This document shows, one piece after another, positions 18,954 through 28,721 of a DNA stretch of 64,000 nucleotides. Source of the DNA: an uncultured Flavobacteriaceae bacterium (lineage in GTDB: Bacteria > Bacteroidota > Bacteroidia > Flavobacteriales > Flavobacteriaceae); contig CALKOU010000002.1 of assembly GCA_938092005.1 (NCBI GenBank), positions 1 through 64,000 of the forward strand, read 5' to 3'. The notes under the pieces are model-generated. The model was not told the DNA's origin. It did no database searches and was given only the letters and a program-made list of their open reading frames with translations. Numbering within the stretch: the stretch's first letter is position 1; the number at the start of each line of letters is the position of its first letter. A program made the translations under genes and the position numbers.

Positions 18954-21299
18954 TTACTTCGTAACGCCTAATTCATTTTCAGCAGAAGTAATGGCTTCTT
19001 GAACTTCGTCTGCAGTGCCTTCAAATACTTTAACTTGCTCCACTTCTTGACCATCTTTGCTTGTAACTACTGAAATGGTGCCTTTAGCCATACCTTCATC
19101 CGTGCGCTCCATTTGAACTTCAACTTGAAGAACCTCTGCATCATTAGCATGTGCATCGCCTAATAACGGAGCAAGCACAAGACCAATTAGACATGTAAGT
19201 TTGATGAGAATGTTCATGGAAGGACCAGAAGTATCTTTAAATGGATCACCAACCGTGTCGCCAGTAACGGCTGCCTTGTGGGCATCTCCCCCTTTTTCTT
19301 CAAGCTTACCGTCAATTTCAACCCCTGCTTCAAGAGATTTTTTAGCGTTGTCCCATGCACCACCTGCATTGTTCTGAAAAATGGCCCACATTACACCCGA
19401 AACACAAACACCTGCCATATAACCACCCAGTGGTTCTGCACCAAATATGAGTCCGATTAGAATTGGTGTAACAATTGTAATTAAACCTGGAATCAACATT
19501 TCTTTAAGTGCTGCTTTGGTCGAGATATCAACACATTTAGCATACTCTGGCTTTGCTTTTCCTTCTAAAATTCCTGGAATTTCTTTAAACTGGCGACGTA
19601 CTTCACGTACCATTTCCATAGCCGCTTTTCCAACAGACTGCATAGCAAGGGCTGAGAATACAACAGGTATCATGCCGCCAATAAACAACATAGCCAATAC
19701 GTCAGCTTTGAAAATATTTATACCATCAATTCCTGTGAAGGTTACATAAGCTGCAAAAAGGGCAAGTGCTGTAAGTGCAGCAGAGGCAATCGCAAAACCT
19801 TTACCCACTGCTGCGGTAGTATTCCCCACAGAATCCAAAATATCGGTGCGTTCACGTACTTCTGGATCTAATTCACTCATCTCGGCTACACCGCCTGCAT
19901 TATCAGCAATGGGTCCAAATGCATCAATTGCTAATTGCATAGCAGTGGTTGCCATCATAGCTGAAGCAGCAAGAGCAACACCATAAAATCCTGCAAGCGC
20001 ATAAGAGCCATAAATAGCAGCAGCAAATAATATTACAGATAAAAATGTAGATTTCATCCCAACAGCTAGACCTGCAATAATGTTTGTTGCAGCTCCAGTT
20101 GAACTGTTTTGTACAATGTCCATAACCGGCTTTTTACCTAGTGAGGTATAGTAAGCGGTTACCATGGAAATAAGTGCCCCAACGGCTAAACCAATACAAG
20201 CAGCTCCAAAAACATTAACGGATGGAACAGCTTTGGTTCCTTCACCAAAAAAGGTCATGTTAAGGGTTTCTGGAAGCATCCATTCAATAAGAAACCAACT
20301 TGCCGCAAGCGTGATCAAAATGGCAATCCAGTTTCCAGCATCAAGTGCGCGCTGCACCTGTGATTCTTTAGCTGAATTGTCTTTGATGCGGACAAAAAGC
20401 GTACCAATAATAGAGGCTAACACCCCAACCCCTGCAATAAGCAGCGGAAGCAATATGGGGCCCATGCCATCAAATGATGTAAGGGTTGTACCTGCATCGA
20501 ACATGTCTTTAATAACATAGTTACCAAGTACCATGGCAGCCAACACTGTGGCAACATAAGAGCCAAACAAATCGGCACCCATACCCGCAACATCTCCAAC
20601 ATTATCACCAACATTGTCGGCAATCGTGGCAGGATTTCTAGGGTCATCTTCAGGGATTCCCGCTTCAACTTTTCCAACCAAATCGGCACCAACGTCAGCA
20701 GCTTTGGTATAAATACCACCACCCACACGTGCAAATAATGCAATGGACTCAGCGCCAAGAGAAAAACCTGCAAGTGTTTCTAACACTATGGTCATGTTGG
20801 CATAAAAGCTACCATCTTGGGTCATGTATTGGGAAAGGAAAAATAAAAATAATAAGCTCAATCCAAGAACAGCTAAACCAGCTACACCTAGTCCCATAAC
20901 CGTCCCTCCATTAAATGAAACTTTTAACGCATTTGGCAAACTCGTTTTGGCAGCCTCTGCAGTGCGTGAATTTGCATCTGTAGCAATGCGCATACCAATA
21001 TTTCCAGCAAACGCACTAAATATGGCTCCCAGAATAAAGGCAGGAACGATCATCCAATGGGTAGATGGCACCAATGTTGAGACCACATAAAGAGCAACGG
21101 AAGCACCCAAAACAAAAAACAACAGTAAGCGGTATTCTGCATTCAAAAACGCAAGCGCACCTTCTTTAATGGCACTTGAAATTTCGTGCATGGTACTGTT
21201 TCCAGCAGATTGTTTACGAACCCATTGTGCTTTAAAAAGCATAACTAGTAATCCAAAAACGGCAAGTACTATGGGAATATAAAAGGCAAATTCATTCAT
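18954..21299 (-). CDS. hppA: Membrane-bound ion-pumping pyrophosphatase
   Basis: 781 aa with about 16 membrane helices. Active-site motifs are [20 protein letters not shown] (202-221) and [18 protein letters not shown] (229-246). It hydrolyses PPi and pumps Na+ or H+ out. The segment [11 protein letters not shown] (492-502) has Ala where K+-independent enzymes have Lys, which points to the K+-dependent class. A hydrophilic tail of roughly 65 residues follows the last helix (after LAPLLGDAH), beyond the length of many homologues. Confidence 0.95.
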   Translation of the reverse strand: MNEFAFYIPIVLAVFGLLVMLFKAQWVRKQSAGNSTMHEISSAIKEGALAFLNAEYRLLLFFVLGASVALYVVSTLVPSTHWMIVPAFILGAIFSAFAGNIGMRIATDANSRTAEAAKTSLPNALKVSFNGGTVMGLGVAGLAVLGLSLLFLFFLSQYMTQDGSFYANMTIVLETLAGFSLGAESIALFARVGGGIYTKAADVGADLVGKVEAGIPEDDPRNPATIADNVGDNVGDVAGMGADLFGSYVATVLAAMVLGNYVIKDMFDAGTTLTSFDGMGPILLPLLIAGVGVLASIIGTLFVRIKDNSAKESQVQRALDAGNWIAILITLAASWFLIEWMLPETLNMTFFGEGTKAVPSVNVFGAACIGLAVGALISMVTAYYTSLGKKPVMDIVQNSSTGAATNIIAGLAVGMKSTFLSVILFAAAIYGSYALAGFYGVALAASAMMATTAMQLAIDAFGPIADNAGGVAEMSELDPEVRERTDILDSVGNTTAAVGKGFAIASAALTALALFAAYVTFTGIDGINIFKADVLAMLFIGGMIPVVFSALAMQSVGKAAMEMVREVRRQFKEIPGILEGKAKPEYAKCVDISTKAALKEMLIPGLITIVTPILIGLIFGAEPLGGYMAGVCVSGVMWAIFQNNAGGAWDNAKKSLEAGVEIDGKLEEKGGDAHKAAVTGDTVGDPFKDTSGPSMNILIKLTCLIGLVLAPLLGDAHANDAEVLQVEVQMERTDEGMAKGTISVVTSKDGQEVEQVKVFEGTADEVQEAITSAENELGVTK

Positions 21300-21319
21300 G
21301 ATTAGGAAGGTATCTTTAA

Positions 21320-22294
21320 TTAATTCATTACTTTTTTAACAGCACGTACAACATCCTCATGGTTAGGTAACCACTCTTTTAGGAGTACAGGTGAGTATGG
21401 TGCTGGGGTGTCGGCAGTATTGATTTTTTGAACAGGTGCGTCTAAATAGTCAAATGCCTGACTTTGTACTTGGTATGTGATTTCTGTAGAGATATTTCCA
21501 AACGGCCATGCCTCTTCTAAAATCACCAAGCGGTTGGTTTTTTTAACCGATTCAATGATGGTGTTTATATCTAGCGGACGTATTGTTCTTAAATCAATAA
21601 GTTCGCAGGATATGTTTTCCTGAGCAAGTGCATCGGCTGCTTTTTGGGCTTCCTTAAAAATCTTTCCAAAAGATACGATGGTAACATCTGTACCCTGTTG
21701 CTTAATTTCAGCTACACCAATTGGCAAAACATATTCACCATCAGGTACTTCGCATTTATCGCCATACATCTGTTCAGATTCCATAAAAATAACAGGATCA
21801 TCATCACGAATGGCTGCTTTCAAAAGTCCTTTAGCATCGTATGGATTTGAAGGTACAATTACCTTTAAGCCAGGACAGTTGGCATACCAACTTTCAAAAG
21901 CTTGTGAGTGTGTTGCAGCCAGCTGACCAGCAGAAGCCGTAGGGCCGCGAAATACAATAGGGCAAGGAAATTGCCCTCCTGACATTTGGCGAATTTTTGC
22001 AGCATTATTGATAATTTGATCAATACCTACAAGTGCAAAATTGAATGTCATAAATTCAATTATGGGCCGATTTCCGGTCATGGTTGAACCTACTCCGATT
22101 CCTGCAAATCCAAGTTCTGAAATGGGTGTGTCTATAACACGCTTTTCTCCAAACTCATCAAGCATTCCTTTAGAGGCTTTATAAGCACCGTTGTATTCGG
22201 CAACTTCTTCACCCATCAAATAAATGCTTTCGTCTAAGCGCATTTCCTCAGACATCGCCTCGCAAATAGCTTCTCTAAATTGTATGGTTCTCAT
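21320..22294 (-). CDS. pdhB: Pyruvate dehydrogenase E1 component, beta subunit
   Basis: 324 aa transketolase-type protein. Typical segments: FREAICEAMSEEMRLDESIYLMGEEV at the start, GSTMTGNRPIIEFMTFNFALVG (about 68), and ATHSQAFESWYANCPGLKV (about 127). It forms an alpha2-beta2 thiamine-diphosphate enzyme with an E1 alpha subunit not in this window. The alpha/E2 genes are evidently elsewhere, as in many flavobacteria. Its promoter is at 22312-22342. Confidence 0.95.
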   Translation of the reverse strand: MRTIQFREAICEAMSEEMRLDESIYLMGEEVAEYNGAYKASKGMLDEFGEKRVIDTPISELGFAGIGVGSTMTGNRPIIEFMTFNFALVGIDQIINNAAKIRQMSGGQFPCPIVFRGPTASAGQLAATHSQAFESWYANCPGLKVIVPSNPYDAKGLLKAAIRDDDPVIFMESEQMYGDKCEVPDGEYVLPIGVAEIKQQGTDVTIVSFGKIFKEAQKAADALAQENISCELIDLRTIRPLDINTIIESVKKTNRLVILEEAWPFGNISTEITYQVQSQAFDYLDAPVQKINTADTPAPYSPVLLKEWLPNHEDVVRAVKKVMN

Positions 22295-22311
22295 AGCTGA
22301 TTTTAGTGGCG

Positions 22312-22342
22312 CAAAAGTAGCAATAAAATAGCCAATAGCAAA
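22312..22342 (-). promoter_or_regulatory. Promoter of pdhB
   Basis: Minus strand: TTTG (22339-22342), 19-bp spacer, TACTTTTG (22312-22319). Good fit to the TTTG / TAnnTTTG consensus. The ATG is 18 bp downstream. Confidence 0.65.
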
Positions 22343-22379
22343 AGAGTTCTAATTATTATGCGTGCATAGCATTTTTTTA

Positions 22380-22387
22380 TACATTTG
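22380..22387 (+). promoter_or_regulatory. -7 box TACATTTG for etfB-etfA
   Basis: Exact TAnnTTTG match 17 bp before the etfB ATG, in the divergent region with pdhB. No clear -33 TTG at standard spacing. Confidence 0.5.
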
Positions 22388-22404
22388 ACTTAAATTCCAT
22401 TTCC

Positions 22405-23151
22405 ATGAATGTATTAGTTTGCATTAGTCATGTTCCCGACACAACTTCTAAAATAAATTTCGTTGAAAACAACACAAAGTTTAACACGGGTGGTGTCCAA
22501 TATATCATCAACCCAAACGATGAGTTTGGATTGACGCGAGCCATTTGGTTAAAAGAAAAGCAAGGCGCACAAATACATGTTGTTCATGTTGGATCAGCTA
22601 TGGCCGATCCAACGTTGCGAAAATGTCTTGCTATTGGGGCAGACAAAGCATTTCGCATTGACACGCCCGCCATAGATGGTGGGGCTGTAGCCAAAGAACT
22701 TGCTGCATTTGTTACTGCCAACTCTTATGACCTTATTATTGCGGGTCGTGAATCTATTGACTATAACGGTTCTATGGTACCTGGAATGCTAGCTGGGTTG
22801 TTGGATATCCCCTTTATCCCCAACTGTGTTGGTCTTGAGATAAACGGCAATGAAGCCGTTGCAGAACGTGAAATGGATGGAGGACGTGAAAAACTTAAAG
22901 GCACACTCCCTATTGTTATTGGAGGACAAAAAGGACTCGTAGAAGAATCAGATCTTAAAATACCAAACATGCGTGGGATCATGCAGGCTCGACAAAAGCC
23001 TTTTGAAGTAATTGCTCCACAACAAGCAAGTGCTGCTACACAAGATGTGTTGTATGAAAAACCAGCACCAAAGGCCGATGTTAAACTTGTACCTGCAGAT
23101 GACATAGACCAACTTATTGAACTATTACACAAAGAAGCTAACGTTATTTAA
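22405..23151 (+). CDS. etfB: Electron transfer flavoprotein, beta subunit
   Basis: 248 aa. Begins NVLVCISHVPDTTSKI and contains GRESIDYNGSMVPGMLAGLL (about 113-132) and VAEREMDGGREKL, typical of ETF beta, which binds AMP. With EtfA it carries electrons from acyl-CoA dehydrogenases to the ETF-quinone oxidoreductase. EtfA follows after 9 bp in the same operon. Confidence 0.95.
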   Translation: MNVLVCISHVPDTTSKINFVENNTKFNTGGVQYIINPNDEFGLTRAIWLKEKQGAQIHVVHVGSAMADPTLRKCLAIGADKAFRIDTPAIDGGAVAKELAAFVTANSYDLIIAGRESIDYNGSMVPGMLAGLLDIPFIPNCVGLEINGNEAVAEREMDGGREKLKGTLPIVIGGQKGLVEESDLKIPNMRGIMQARQKPFEVIAPQQASAATQDVLYEKPAPKADVKLVPADDIDQLIELLHKEANVI

Positions 23152-23160
23152 CCTTTTATT

Positions 23161-24117
23161 ATGTCTGTACTTCTATTTGCCGAAACTGAAAACAACACCC
23201 TTAAGCGCAATGCCGCTGAGGTTGCCTCGTATGCAGCTGCGCTAGCTAAAAGCTTAAACACAAACAGCCTAGCCGTTGCTTTTAATGCCGATAATGCTCA
23301 AGACCTAGGTCAATACGGTATTTCAAAAGTGTATAACATTATCAATGCGCCTGAACAATTCGATGCAAACGTATATGCGCACGCATTATCACAATACATT
23401 AGCAATACCAACGCAACACATATTGTGGTGAGCAGTAGTGCCGATGCTAAGTTTTTAGCACCATTGCTTGCGGCAAAAAACAATGCAGCTTATGTACCAA
23501 ACGCAGTGGCCTTACCAAATAAACTTGAGCCACTTACCGTTAAGCGAACTGCATATACAAACAAGGCATTTGTGCATACTGAACTCGACGCTGAAATTAA
23601 TATCATAGGAGTAGGAAATAATTCTTTTGGCACCGTTGAACAGTTTGTAGATTGTGTTGTTGAAAACGATAGCCCCGAACATACTGCATCCAATTTAGAT
23701 CAAGTTTCCATGAGCAAAGAAACGGGCAAAGCAACCATTGCCGATGCCGATGTAGTGGTTTCAGGAGGAAGAGGGTTAAAAGGGCCTGAAAATTGGCATT
23801 TGATCGAAGATCTTGCCGACGTATTAAATGCTGCTACGGCATGTTCAAAACCTGTTTCTGACATGGGTTGGCGTTCGCATGATGAACACGTAGGACAGAC
23901 AGGAAAGCCTGTTTCCACAAACCTTTACATAGCCATTGGTATTTCAGGCGCTATCCAGCATTTGGCAGGTGTTAATGCATCAAAAGTAAAAGTAGTTATC
24001 AATAACGATCCAGAAGCTCCGTTCTTTAAAGCTGCTGATTACGGTATTGTGGGAGACGCCTTTGAGGTTGTTCCTGCACTTACCGAAAAACTAAAAGCAT
24101 TTAAAGCGCAATCATAA
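23161..24117 (+). CDS. etfA: Electron transfer flavoprotein, alpha subunit
   Basis: 318 aa. The C-terminal FAD domain is clear: VVSGGRGLKGPENW (about 197), SDMGWRSHDEHVGQTGKPVS (about 238), GISGAIQHLAGV and VVINNDPEAPFFKAADYGIVGD. The N-terminal domain is the usual nucleotide-alpha-hydrolase fold. Works as a heterodimer with EtfB in fatty-acid and amino-acid oxidation. Confidence 0.95.
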   Translation: MSVLLFAETENNTLKRNAAEVASYAAALAKSLNTNSLAVAFNADNAQDLGQYGISKVYNIINAPEQFDANVYAHALSQYISNTNATHIVVSSSADAKFLAPLLAAKNNAAYVPNAVALPNKLEPLTVKRTAYTNKAFVHTELDAEINIIGVGNNSFGTVEQFVDCVVENDSPEHTASNLDQVSMSKETGKATIADADVVVSGGRGLKGPENWHLIEDLADVLNAATACSKPVSDMGWRSHDEHVGQTGKPVSTNLYIAIGISGAIQHLAGVNASKVKVVINNDPEAPFFKAADYGIVGDAFEVVPALTEKLKAFKAQS

Positions 24118-24122
24118 TACCC

Positions 24123-24130
24123 TAATTTTG
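24123..24130 (+). promoter_or_regulatory. -7 box TAATTTTG
   Basis: TAnnTTTG match 33 bp before the ATG of the bifunctional nuclease gene, in the short gap after etfA. Confidence 0.4.
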
Positions 24131-24163
24131 TACTTTTAGGGTTCATTTAGAACAAGCTTTGTC

Positions 24164-24751
24164 ATGAGCCTTATTCAACTTCGTGTAAACCGCATTACAT
24201 ACAGCCAAAATCAAAGTGGTGCTTATGCCATGATTTTGGATGAAGTAGATGGAAAACGCAAACTCCCCGTGGTTATTGGTGAGTTTGAAGCCCAGTCCAT
24301 TGCGGTCAACCTTGACAAAGACATCAAACCACAACGCCCGTTCACACATGACTTGTTTAAGAATTTTGCATATCGCTTTGATATTGCCATCAAGCGTATC
24401 ATCATTACCAAACTAGTAGACGGCGTTTTTTATTCAAGTTTGATTTGCGAGCGCGACAAAATTGAAGAAATTATAGACTCCAGAACTTCCGATGCTGTGT
24501 CGTTAGCGCTTCGATTTAAAGCACCCATATACACACATGAAAGTGTATTGGAAAAAGCTGGAATCGTGTTTGAAAAAGGAGATATGCCTGCTGCAGGAAC
24601 GCTTGCTGACGACATATCTACTGAAACAAACTATGACGATTTGTCCAACGAAGAGCTTGAAAATGCCATTAAAAAGGCAGTAAAAAAAGAAGATTATGAG
24701 CTTGCTGCGCAATTAAGAGACGAAATCTCTAAGCGTTCAGATAAAGCATAA
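24164..24751 (+). CDS. Bifunctional nuclease family protein with UVR motif
   Basis: 195 aa. Residues 1-130 are the BFN/DUF151 domain (LPVVIGEFEAQSIAVNLD near 27; SRTSDAVSLALRFKAPIYTHE near 108). Residues about 160-192 form a UvrB/UvrC interaction helix (LENAIKKAVKKEDYELAAQL). BFN proteins in plants show DNase/RNase activity; the bacterial role is unsettled. The UVR motif suggests contact with a partner protein. Confidence 0.88.
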   Translation: MSLIQLRVNRITYSQNQSGAYAMILDEVDGKRKLPVVIGEFEAQSIAVNLDKDIKPQRPFTHDLFKNFAYRFDIAIKRIIITKLVDGVFYSSLICERDKIEEIIDSRTSDAVSLALRFKAPIYTHESVLEKAGIVFEKGDMPAAGTLADDISTETNYDDLSNEELENAIKKAVKKEDYELAAQLRDEISKRSDKA

Positions 24752-24910
24752 GTGGGGTTCTAGTGCCATTAGCCTTTCACCTATTTTTAGAACACTTATG
24801 CTATTGCACTTCCTTGCGTTGTTAGGCTAATAGTTGAAAACCTTTTGAAAAACTATTCGTGTAGATGCTGGATATTTTAATCAAGCCATTATTTTTACAA
24901 AAAACAACGA

Positions 24911-25735
24911 ATGCAACAGTATTTAGATTTGGTTCGACGGGCACTCGATGAAGGTGCTGTTAAAGGAGACAGAACGGGAACAGGAACACGTAGTGTTTTT
25001 GGTCACCAAATGCGCTTTGATTTATCTAAAGGATTCCCCCTAGTTACAACCAAAAAAATACATTTAAAATCTGTCATTCACGAACTGTTGTGGTTCATCA
25101 AAGGCGATACTAATATCGAATACCTTACAGCTAACGGCGTTCGCATTTGGAACGAATGGGCAGACGAAAATGGTGATTTAGGACCTGTTTATGGCCATCA
25201 ATGGCGCAACTGGAATAGTGAAGACTTGGATCAGTTAAAGCAAGTCGTCGAAACATTAAAGTCTAACCCCAACAGCCGACGCATGTTGGTATCGGCATGG
25301 AATCCAAGCGTACTGCCTGATACATCTAAGTCTTTTGATGAAAATGTTGCGAACGGAAAAGCGGCACTACCGCCTTGTCATGCATTTTTTCAATTTTATG
25401 TAGCTGACGGAAAACTATCTTGTCAATTATACCAACGCAGTGCTGATATTTTCTTAGGGGTGCCGTTTAACATTGCGTCCTATGCCTTGCTTACCGAGAT
25501 GATGGCGCAAGTTTGCGGGTATCAAGCTGGTGAGTTTATCCACACCCTTGGCGACGCACACATTTACACCAATCACTTTGAGCAAGTTGCATTGCAACTT
25601 AGCAGAAGTCCAAAACCCTTACCAACGCTAAAGCTTAACCCTAACATTAACGACCTTTTTGATTTTAAATATGAGGATATTGAAATCTTAAATTATGATC
25701 CACATCCAGGCATAAAAGGAACGGTCGCTGTATAA
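24911..25735 (+). CDS. thyA: Thymidylate synthase
   Basis: 274 aa, the usual ThyA length. The catalytic Cys lies in [20 protein letters not shown] (about 160), with [20 protein letters not shown] (about 178) and [10 protein letters not shown] near the C-terminus. It makes dTMP from dUMP using methylene-THF, which is oxidised to dihydrofolate. The DHFR fusion gene 10 bp downstream regenerates the folate, a functional pair. Confidence 0.97.
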   Translation: MQQYLDLVRRALDEGAVKGDRTGTGTRSVFGHQMRFDLSKGFPLVTTKKIHLKSVIHELLWFIKGDTNIEYLTANGVRIWNEWADENGDLGPVYGHQWRNWNSEDLDQLKQVVETLKSNPNSRRMLVSAWNPSVLPDTSKSFDENVANGKAALPPCHAFFQFYVADGKLSCQLYQRSADIFLGVPFNIASYALLTEMMAQVCGYQAGEFIHTLGDAHIYTNHFEQVALQLSRSPKPLPTLKLNPNINDLFDFKYEDIEILNYDPHPGIKGTVAV

Positions 25736-25745
25736 TTCTCATCTT

Positions 25746-26648
25746 ATGTTTCGCAAACGAAAACCAACTTCTACCATAGATCCCCAGCAAGTTACACTTG
25801 TTGAACACGCACAACAACGCATTGCCCAAAAACGATGGTTTCACAATCACCTACTGGCGTCCCTTTTTCTTAATTTTTTCGCCCTAATCATCAATCTAGC
25901 TTTTGATTATATGGCAGATTTTATGCCTTTCGGATTACAATGGTCCTACATCCTTGCTACGTTGCTTGGTATTTTGTTATTGCTCCACTTTTTACGTGTT
26001 TTTGTCTTTCATACTTTTATGGGAAAGGCTTGGGAAACACAACAAATGGACTTCCTTCTAGAAAAACAAGCATTGAAAGTTGAAAAATTAAAACGCAATA
26101 TGGACAAAGAAGCTACCCTGAAAGCGAGTGCTGAATGGGAACGTGAACGACAAAAGAAAAACATTACGATGATTGCTGCTGCTGCTGAAAACAATGCGCT
26201 GGGCAAAGACAACAAACTGATTTGGCATTTGTCTGACGACTTAAAACATTTTAAAAATTTAACTAAAGGACATCATGTCATTATGGGGAGAAAGACGTTT
26301 GAGTCTATGCCAAAAGCACTTCCCAACCGAACGAATGTTATTGTCACAAGACAAAAAGATTACACCGCCGAAGATGCACAAGTAGTACACTCTTTGGAGG
26401 CAGCCTTAGCCTTAGCGCAAGAAGATGAGCAGCCCTTTATTATTGGTGGTGGTGAAATTTATCGTCAGGGGTTAAACTATGCAGATTCCATTGAACTAAC
26501 TAGGGTGCATGCCGACTTTGAGGCAGATACCTTCTTCCCCGAAATAGATTCGAAAGTGTGGCGGGAAGTATGGCGTGAAAACCGCGACGTAGACGAAAAA
26601 CACAAATACGCTTTCTCTTTTATACGATACGAAAAAATAAACGCATGA
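25746..26648 (+). CDS. folA: 2TM domain-dihydrofolate reductase fusion
   Basis: 300 aa in one uninterrupted frame. Residues about 14-95 form a 2TM-type domain: HAQQRIAQKRWFHNH, then two hydrophobic helices (about 38-58 and 64-86). A charged helical linker runs to about 138. DHFR follows (about 140-298): ITMIAAAAENNALGKDNKLI, WHLSDDLKHFK, HVIMGRKTFES and FIIGGGEIYRQ. The enzyme reduces dihydrofolate and is here predicted to be membrane-tethered on the cytoplasmic side. The downstream fabD start overlaps its stop by 4 nt. Confidence 0.93.
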   Translation: MFRKRKPTSTIDPQQVTLVEHAQQRIAQKRWFHNHLLASLFLNFFALIINLAFDYMADFMPFGLQWSYILATLLGILLLLHFLRVFVFHTFMGKAWETQQMDFLLEKQALKVEKLKRNMDKEATLKASAEWERERQKKNITMIAAAAENNALGKDNKLIWHLSDDLKHFKNLTKGHHVIMGRKTFESMPKALPNRTNVIVTRQKDYTAEDAQVVHSLEAALALAQEDEQPFIIGGGEIYRQGLNYADSIELTRVHADFEADTFFPEIDSKVWREVWRENRDVDEKHKYAFSFIRYEKINA

Positions 26649-27526
26649 ATGTAGCTATGTTTCCTGGGCAAGGTGCCCAATTTGTTGGTATGGGAAAAGA
26701 CCTTTACGAACAAAGTGCTTTGGCACAAGAGCGCTTTAACACCGCCAATGATATTTTAGGGTTTTCAATTACGGATATTATGTTTGACGGAGATGCCGAA
26801 GCACTAAAGCAAACGAAGGTTACCCAACCTGCCATTTTTTTACACTCCGTTATTTCATATGAATTAGCACAAAAAACCAATCCCGATATGGCTGCTGGTC
26901 ATTCATTGGGTGAATTTTCTGCCTTAACGGCAACAGGGGCTTTATCGTTTGAAGACGGACTATCGTTAGTATCCAAGCGAGCGCAAGCCATGCAAGCTGC
27001 TTGTGATGTAACCAAAGGAACTATGGCGGCAGTATTGGCACTAGGCGATGATGTTGTAGCGCAAGTATGTCAAGATATTACGGGCGTTGTTGTTGCTGCC
27101 AATTATAACTGCCCTGGGCAATTGGTCATTTCAGGAGCATATGCAGCTGTTGAACGTGCTTGTGAAGTGCTAAAAGAAAAAGGAGCCAAACGCGCATTGT
27201 TATTGCCTGTTGGTGGTGCGTTTCACTCGCCACTTATGGAACCTGCACAGGAAGAATTAGCAAACGCTATTTTAGAAACTTCGTTTCAAACGCCTAGCTG
27301 TCCTATCTACCAAAACGTTACGGCTGCGCCAACACAAGATGCCAACGTGATTCAGAAAAATCTTATTGCGCAACTCACGGGCCCTGTGAAATGGACGCAA
27401 ATCATTCAAAACATGCGACAAGATGGCGCTACCCTGTTCACAGAATACGGTCCGGGTAAAGTCCTACAAGGATTGGTTAAGAAAATTGACCGCGAAGCAC
27501 AGGTGCAATCGGCGGTAATGGGTTAG
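26645..27526 (+). CDS. fabD: Malonyl-CoA:ACP transacylase
   Basis: 293 aa. N-terminal MFPGQGAQFVGMGKDLYEQ, nucleophile motif GHSLGEFSAL (Ser at about 91) and catalytic His in GGAFHSPLMEPA (about 197). It loads malonyl groups on acyl carrier protein for fatty-acid synthesis. The ATGA overlap with the DHFR fusion implies coupling in a thyA-folA-fabD transcript. Confidence 0.96.
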   Translation: MNVAMFPGQGAQFVGMGKDLYEQSALAQERFNTANDILGFSITDIMFDGDAEALKQTKVTQPAIFLHSVISYELAQKTNPDMAAGHSLGEFSALTATGALSFEDGLSLVSKRAQAMQAACDVTKGTMAAVLALGDDVVAQVCQDITGVVVAANYNCPGQLVISGAYAAVERACEVLKEKGAKRALLLPVGGAFHSPLMEPAQEELANAILETSFQTPSCPIYQNVTAAPTQDANVIQKNLIAQLTGPVKWTQIIQNMRQDGATLFTEYGPGKVLQGLVKKIDREAQVQSAVMG

Positions 27527-28653
27527 CCCAAAAACGCCAAAAGTGATTTGCAAATAAATTGAATTTGCGCTTCATCCAACTCACTGTGCATAGGCAATGA
27601 AATAACCTCGTGTATCAGCTGATTGGTTACCGTAAAATCTTTTTCCTTGTAGCGCTCATCAACATAGGCTTTTTGCAAGTGTAAGGGAATCGGGTAATAA
27701 ACACCGCAAGGGATTCCTAACTCTTGAAAATGTGCTACTACTGCATCACGGTCGGTATCCACCAAGCGAAGGGTATATTGATGATATACATGTGAGTCGC
27801 AATCGCCTGAAGTTATTGGTGTTAAAATTTTAGGATGATCTTGTAACAATTGTGTGTAACGAATCGCTGCCCATTTACGAAGCTCATTGTAAAAATCAAG
27901 TAGTCTTAATTTTTCATTTAACACAACAGCCTGAAGGCTATCCAACCTAGAGTTTACCCCCACTACATCGTGATGATAACGCTTATACATCCCATGATTT
28001 ACAATTCCTCTGATGGTATGCGCTAAATCGTCATCGTTGGTAAAAATAGCACCGCCGTCGCCGTAGCAACCTAAATTTTTGGAAGGAAAAAAAGAGGTTG
28101 AACCCACATGTCCAATACTCCCTGTTTTAATTTTTTCGCCCGCTGTGTTTGTATAGGTAGCCCCAATACCCTGTGCATTGTCTTCAATAACAAACAAATT
28201 GTGTTTGTTGGCAATGTCCATGATACGATTCATGTCAGCTACTTGCCCAAAAAGGTGCACCGGTACAATGGCCTTAGTATTAGTCGTAATGGCTTTTTCA
28301 ATGGCATCAGGGTCAATATTAAAGGTATCGGGAAGCACATCTACCAAAACGGGCGTAAGCCCCAAAAGAGCAATAACCTCAACAGTGGCCGCAAAAGTAA
28401 AATCTGCTGTAATAACCTCATCTCCTGGTTTTAATCCCAAGCCCATCATGGCTACTTGAAGCGCATCGGTTCCGTTGGCACATGGAATTACGTGTTTTAC
28501 ACCTAGATAAGCTTCAAGATTGGCTTGAAAACGTTTTACAGCAGGACCATTTATAAACTGACCCGTGGAGAGTACTTCTTGCATCCCTGCATCCACCTGA
28601 GGTTTGATAAATTGATACTGGGTCTGTAAATCGACCATTTGGATTTTTCGCAT
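27523..28653 (-). CDS. DegT/DnrJ/EryC1/StrS family aminotransferase
   Basis: 376-aa PLP enzyme. The Schiff-base lysine is in STSFFPSKNLGCYGDGGAI (about 191), and DNAQGIGATY (about 158) is the cofactor Asp region. Such enzymes aminate nucleotide-linked keto-sugars for surface polysaccharides. Its stop is 4 nt within the convergent fabD end. It is next to, but divergent from, waaA; a role in LPS or O-glycan sugars is inferred. Confidence 0.9.
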   Translation of the reverse strand: MRKIQMVDLQTQYQFIKPQVDAGMQEVLSTGQFINGPAVKRFQANLEAYLGVKHVIPCANGTDALQVAMMGLGLKPGDEVITADFTFAATVEVIALLGLTPVLVDVLPDTFNIDPDAIEKAITTNTKAIVPVHLFGQVADMNRIMDIANKHNLFVIEDNAQGIGATYTNTAGEKIKTGSIGHVGSTSFFPSKNLGCYGDGGAIFTNDDDLAHTIRGIVNHGMYKRYHHDVVGVNSRLDSLQAVVLNEKLRLLDFYNELRKWAAIRYTQLLQDHPKILTPITSGDCDSHVYHQYTLRLVDTDRDAVVAHFQELGIPCGVYYPIPLHLQKAYVDERYKEKDFTVTNQLIHEVISLPMHSELDEAQIQFICKSLLAFLG

Positions 28654-28709
28654 CGCAATTTTTTAGTGATACAAAATTACAAAAAACAAACGCCTGTTGG
28701 CGAAATAAG

Positions 28710-28717
28710 TATCTTTG
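28710..28717 (+). promoter_or_regulatory. -7 box TATCTTTG for waaA
   Basis: Exact TAnnTTTG match ending 4 bp before the ATG at 28722, so the mRNA should be leaderless or nearly so. A CGCC/GGCG hairpin lies just upstream (28691-28702). Confidence 0.5.
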
Positions 28718-28721
28718 AGGC

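Noticed and set aside
20164-20520. 118-aa plus-strand ORF inside hppA as a gene
   Set aside because: Antisense shadow of conserved pyrophosphatase codons with Ser/Pro-rich, non-protein-like composition.
24768-24831. Inverted ATTAGCC/GGCTAAT between the bifunctional nuclease gene and thyA as a terminator or riboswitch
   Set aside because: Arms of 7 bp are 50 bp apart with no T-run and no recognised motif; may be chance.
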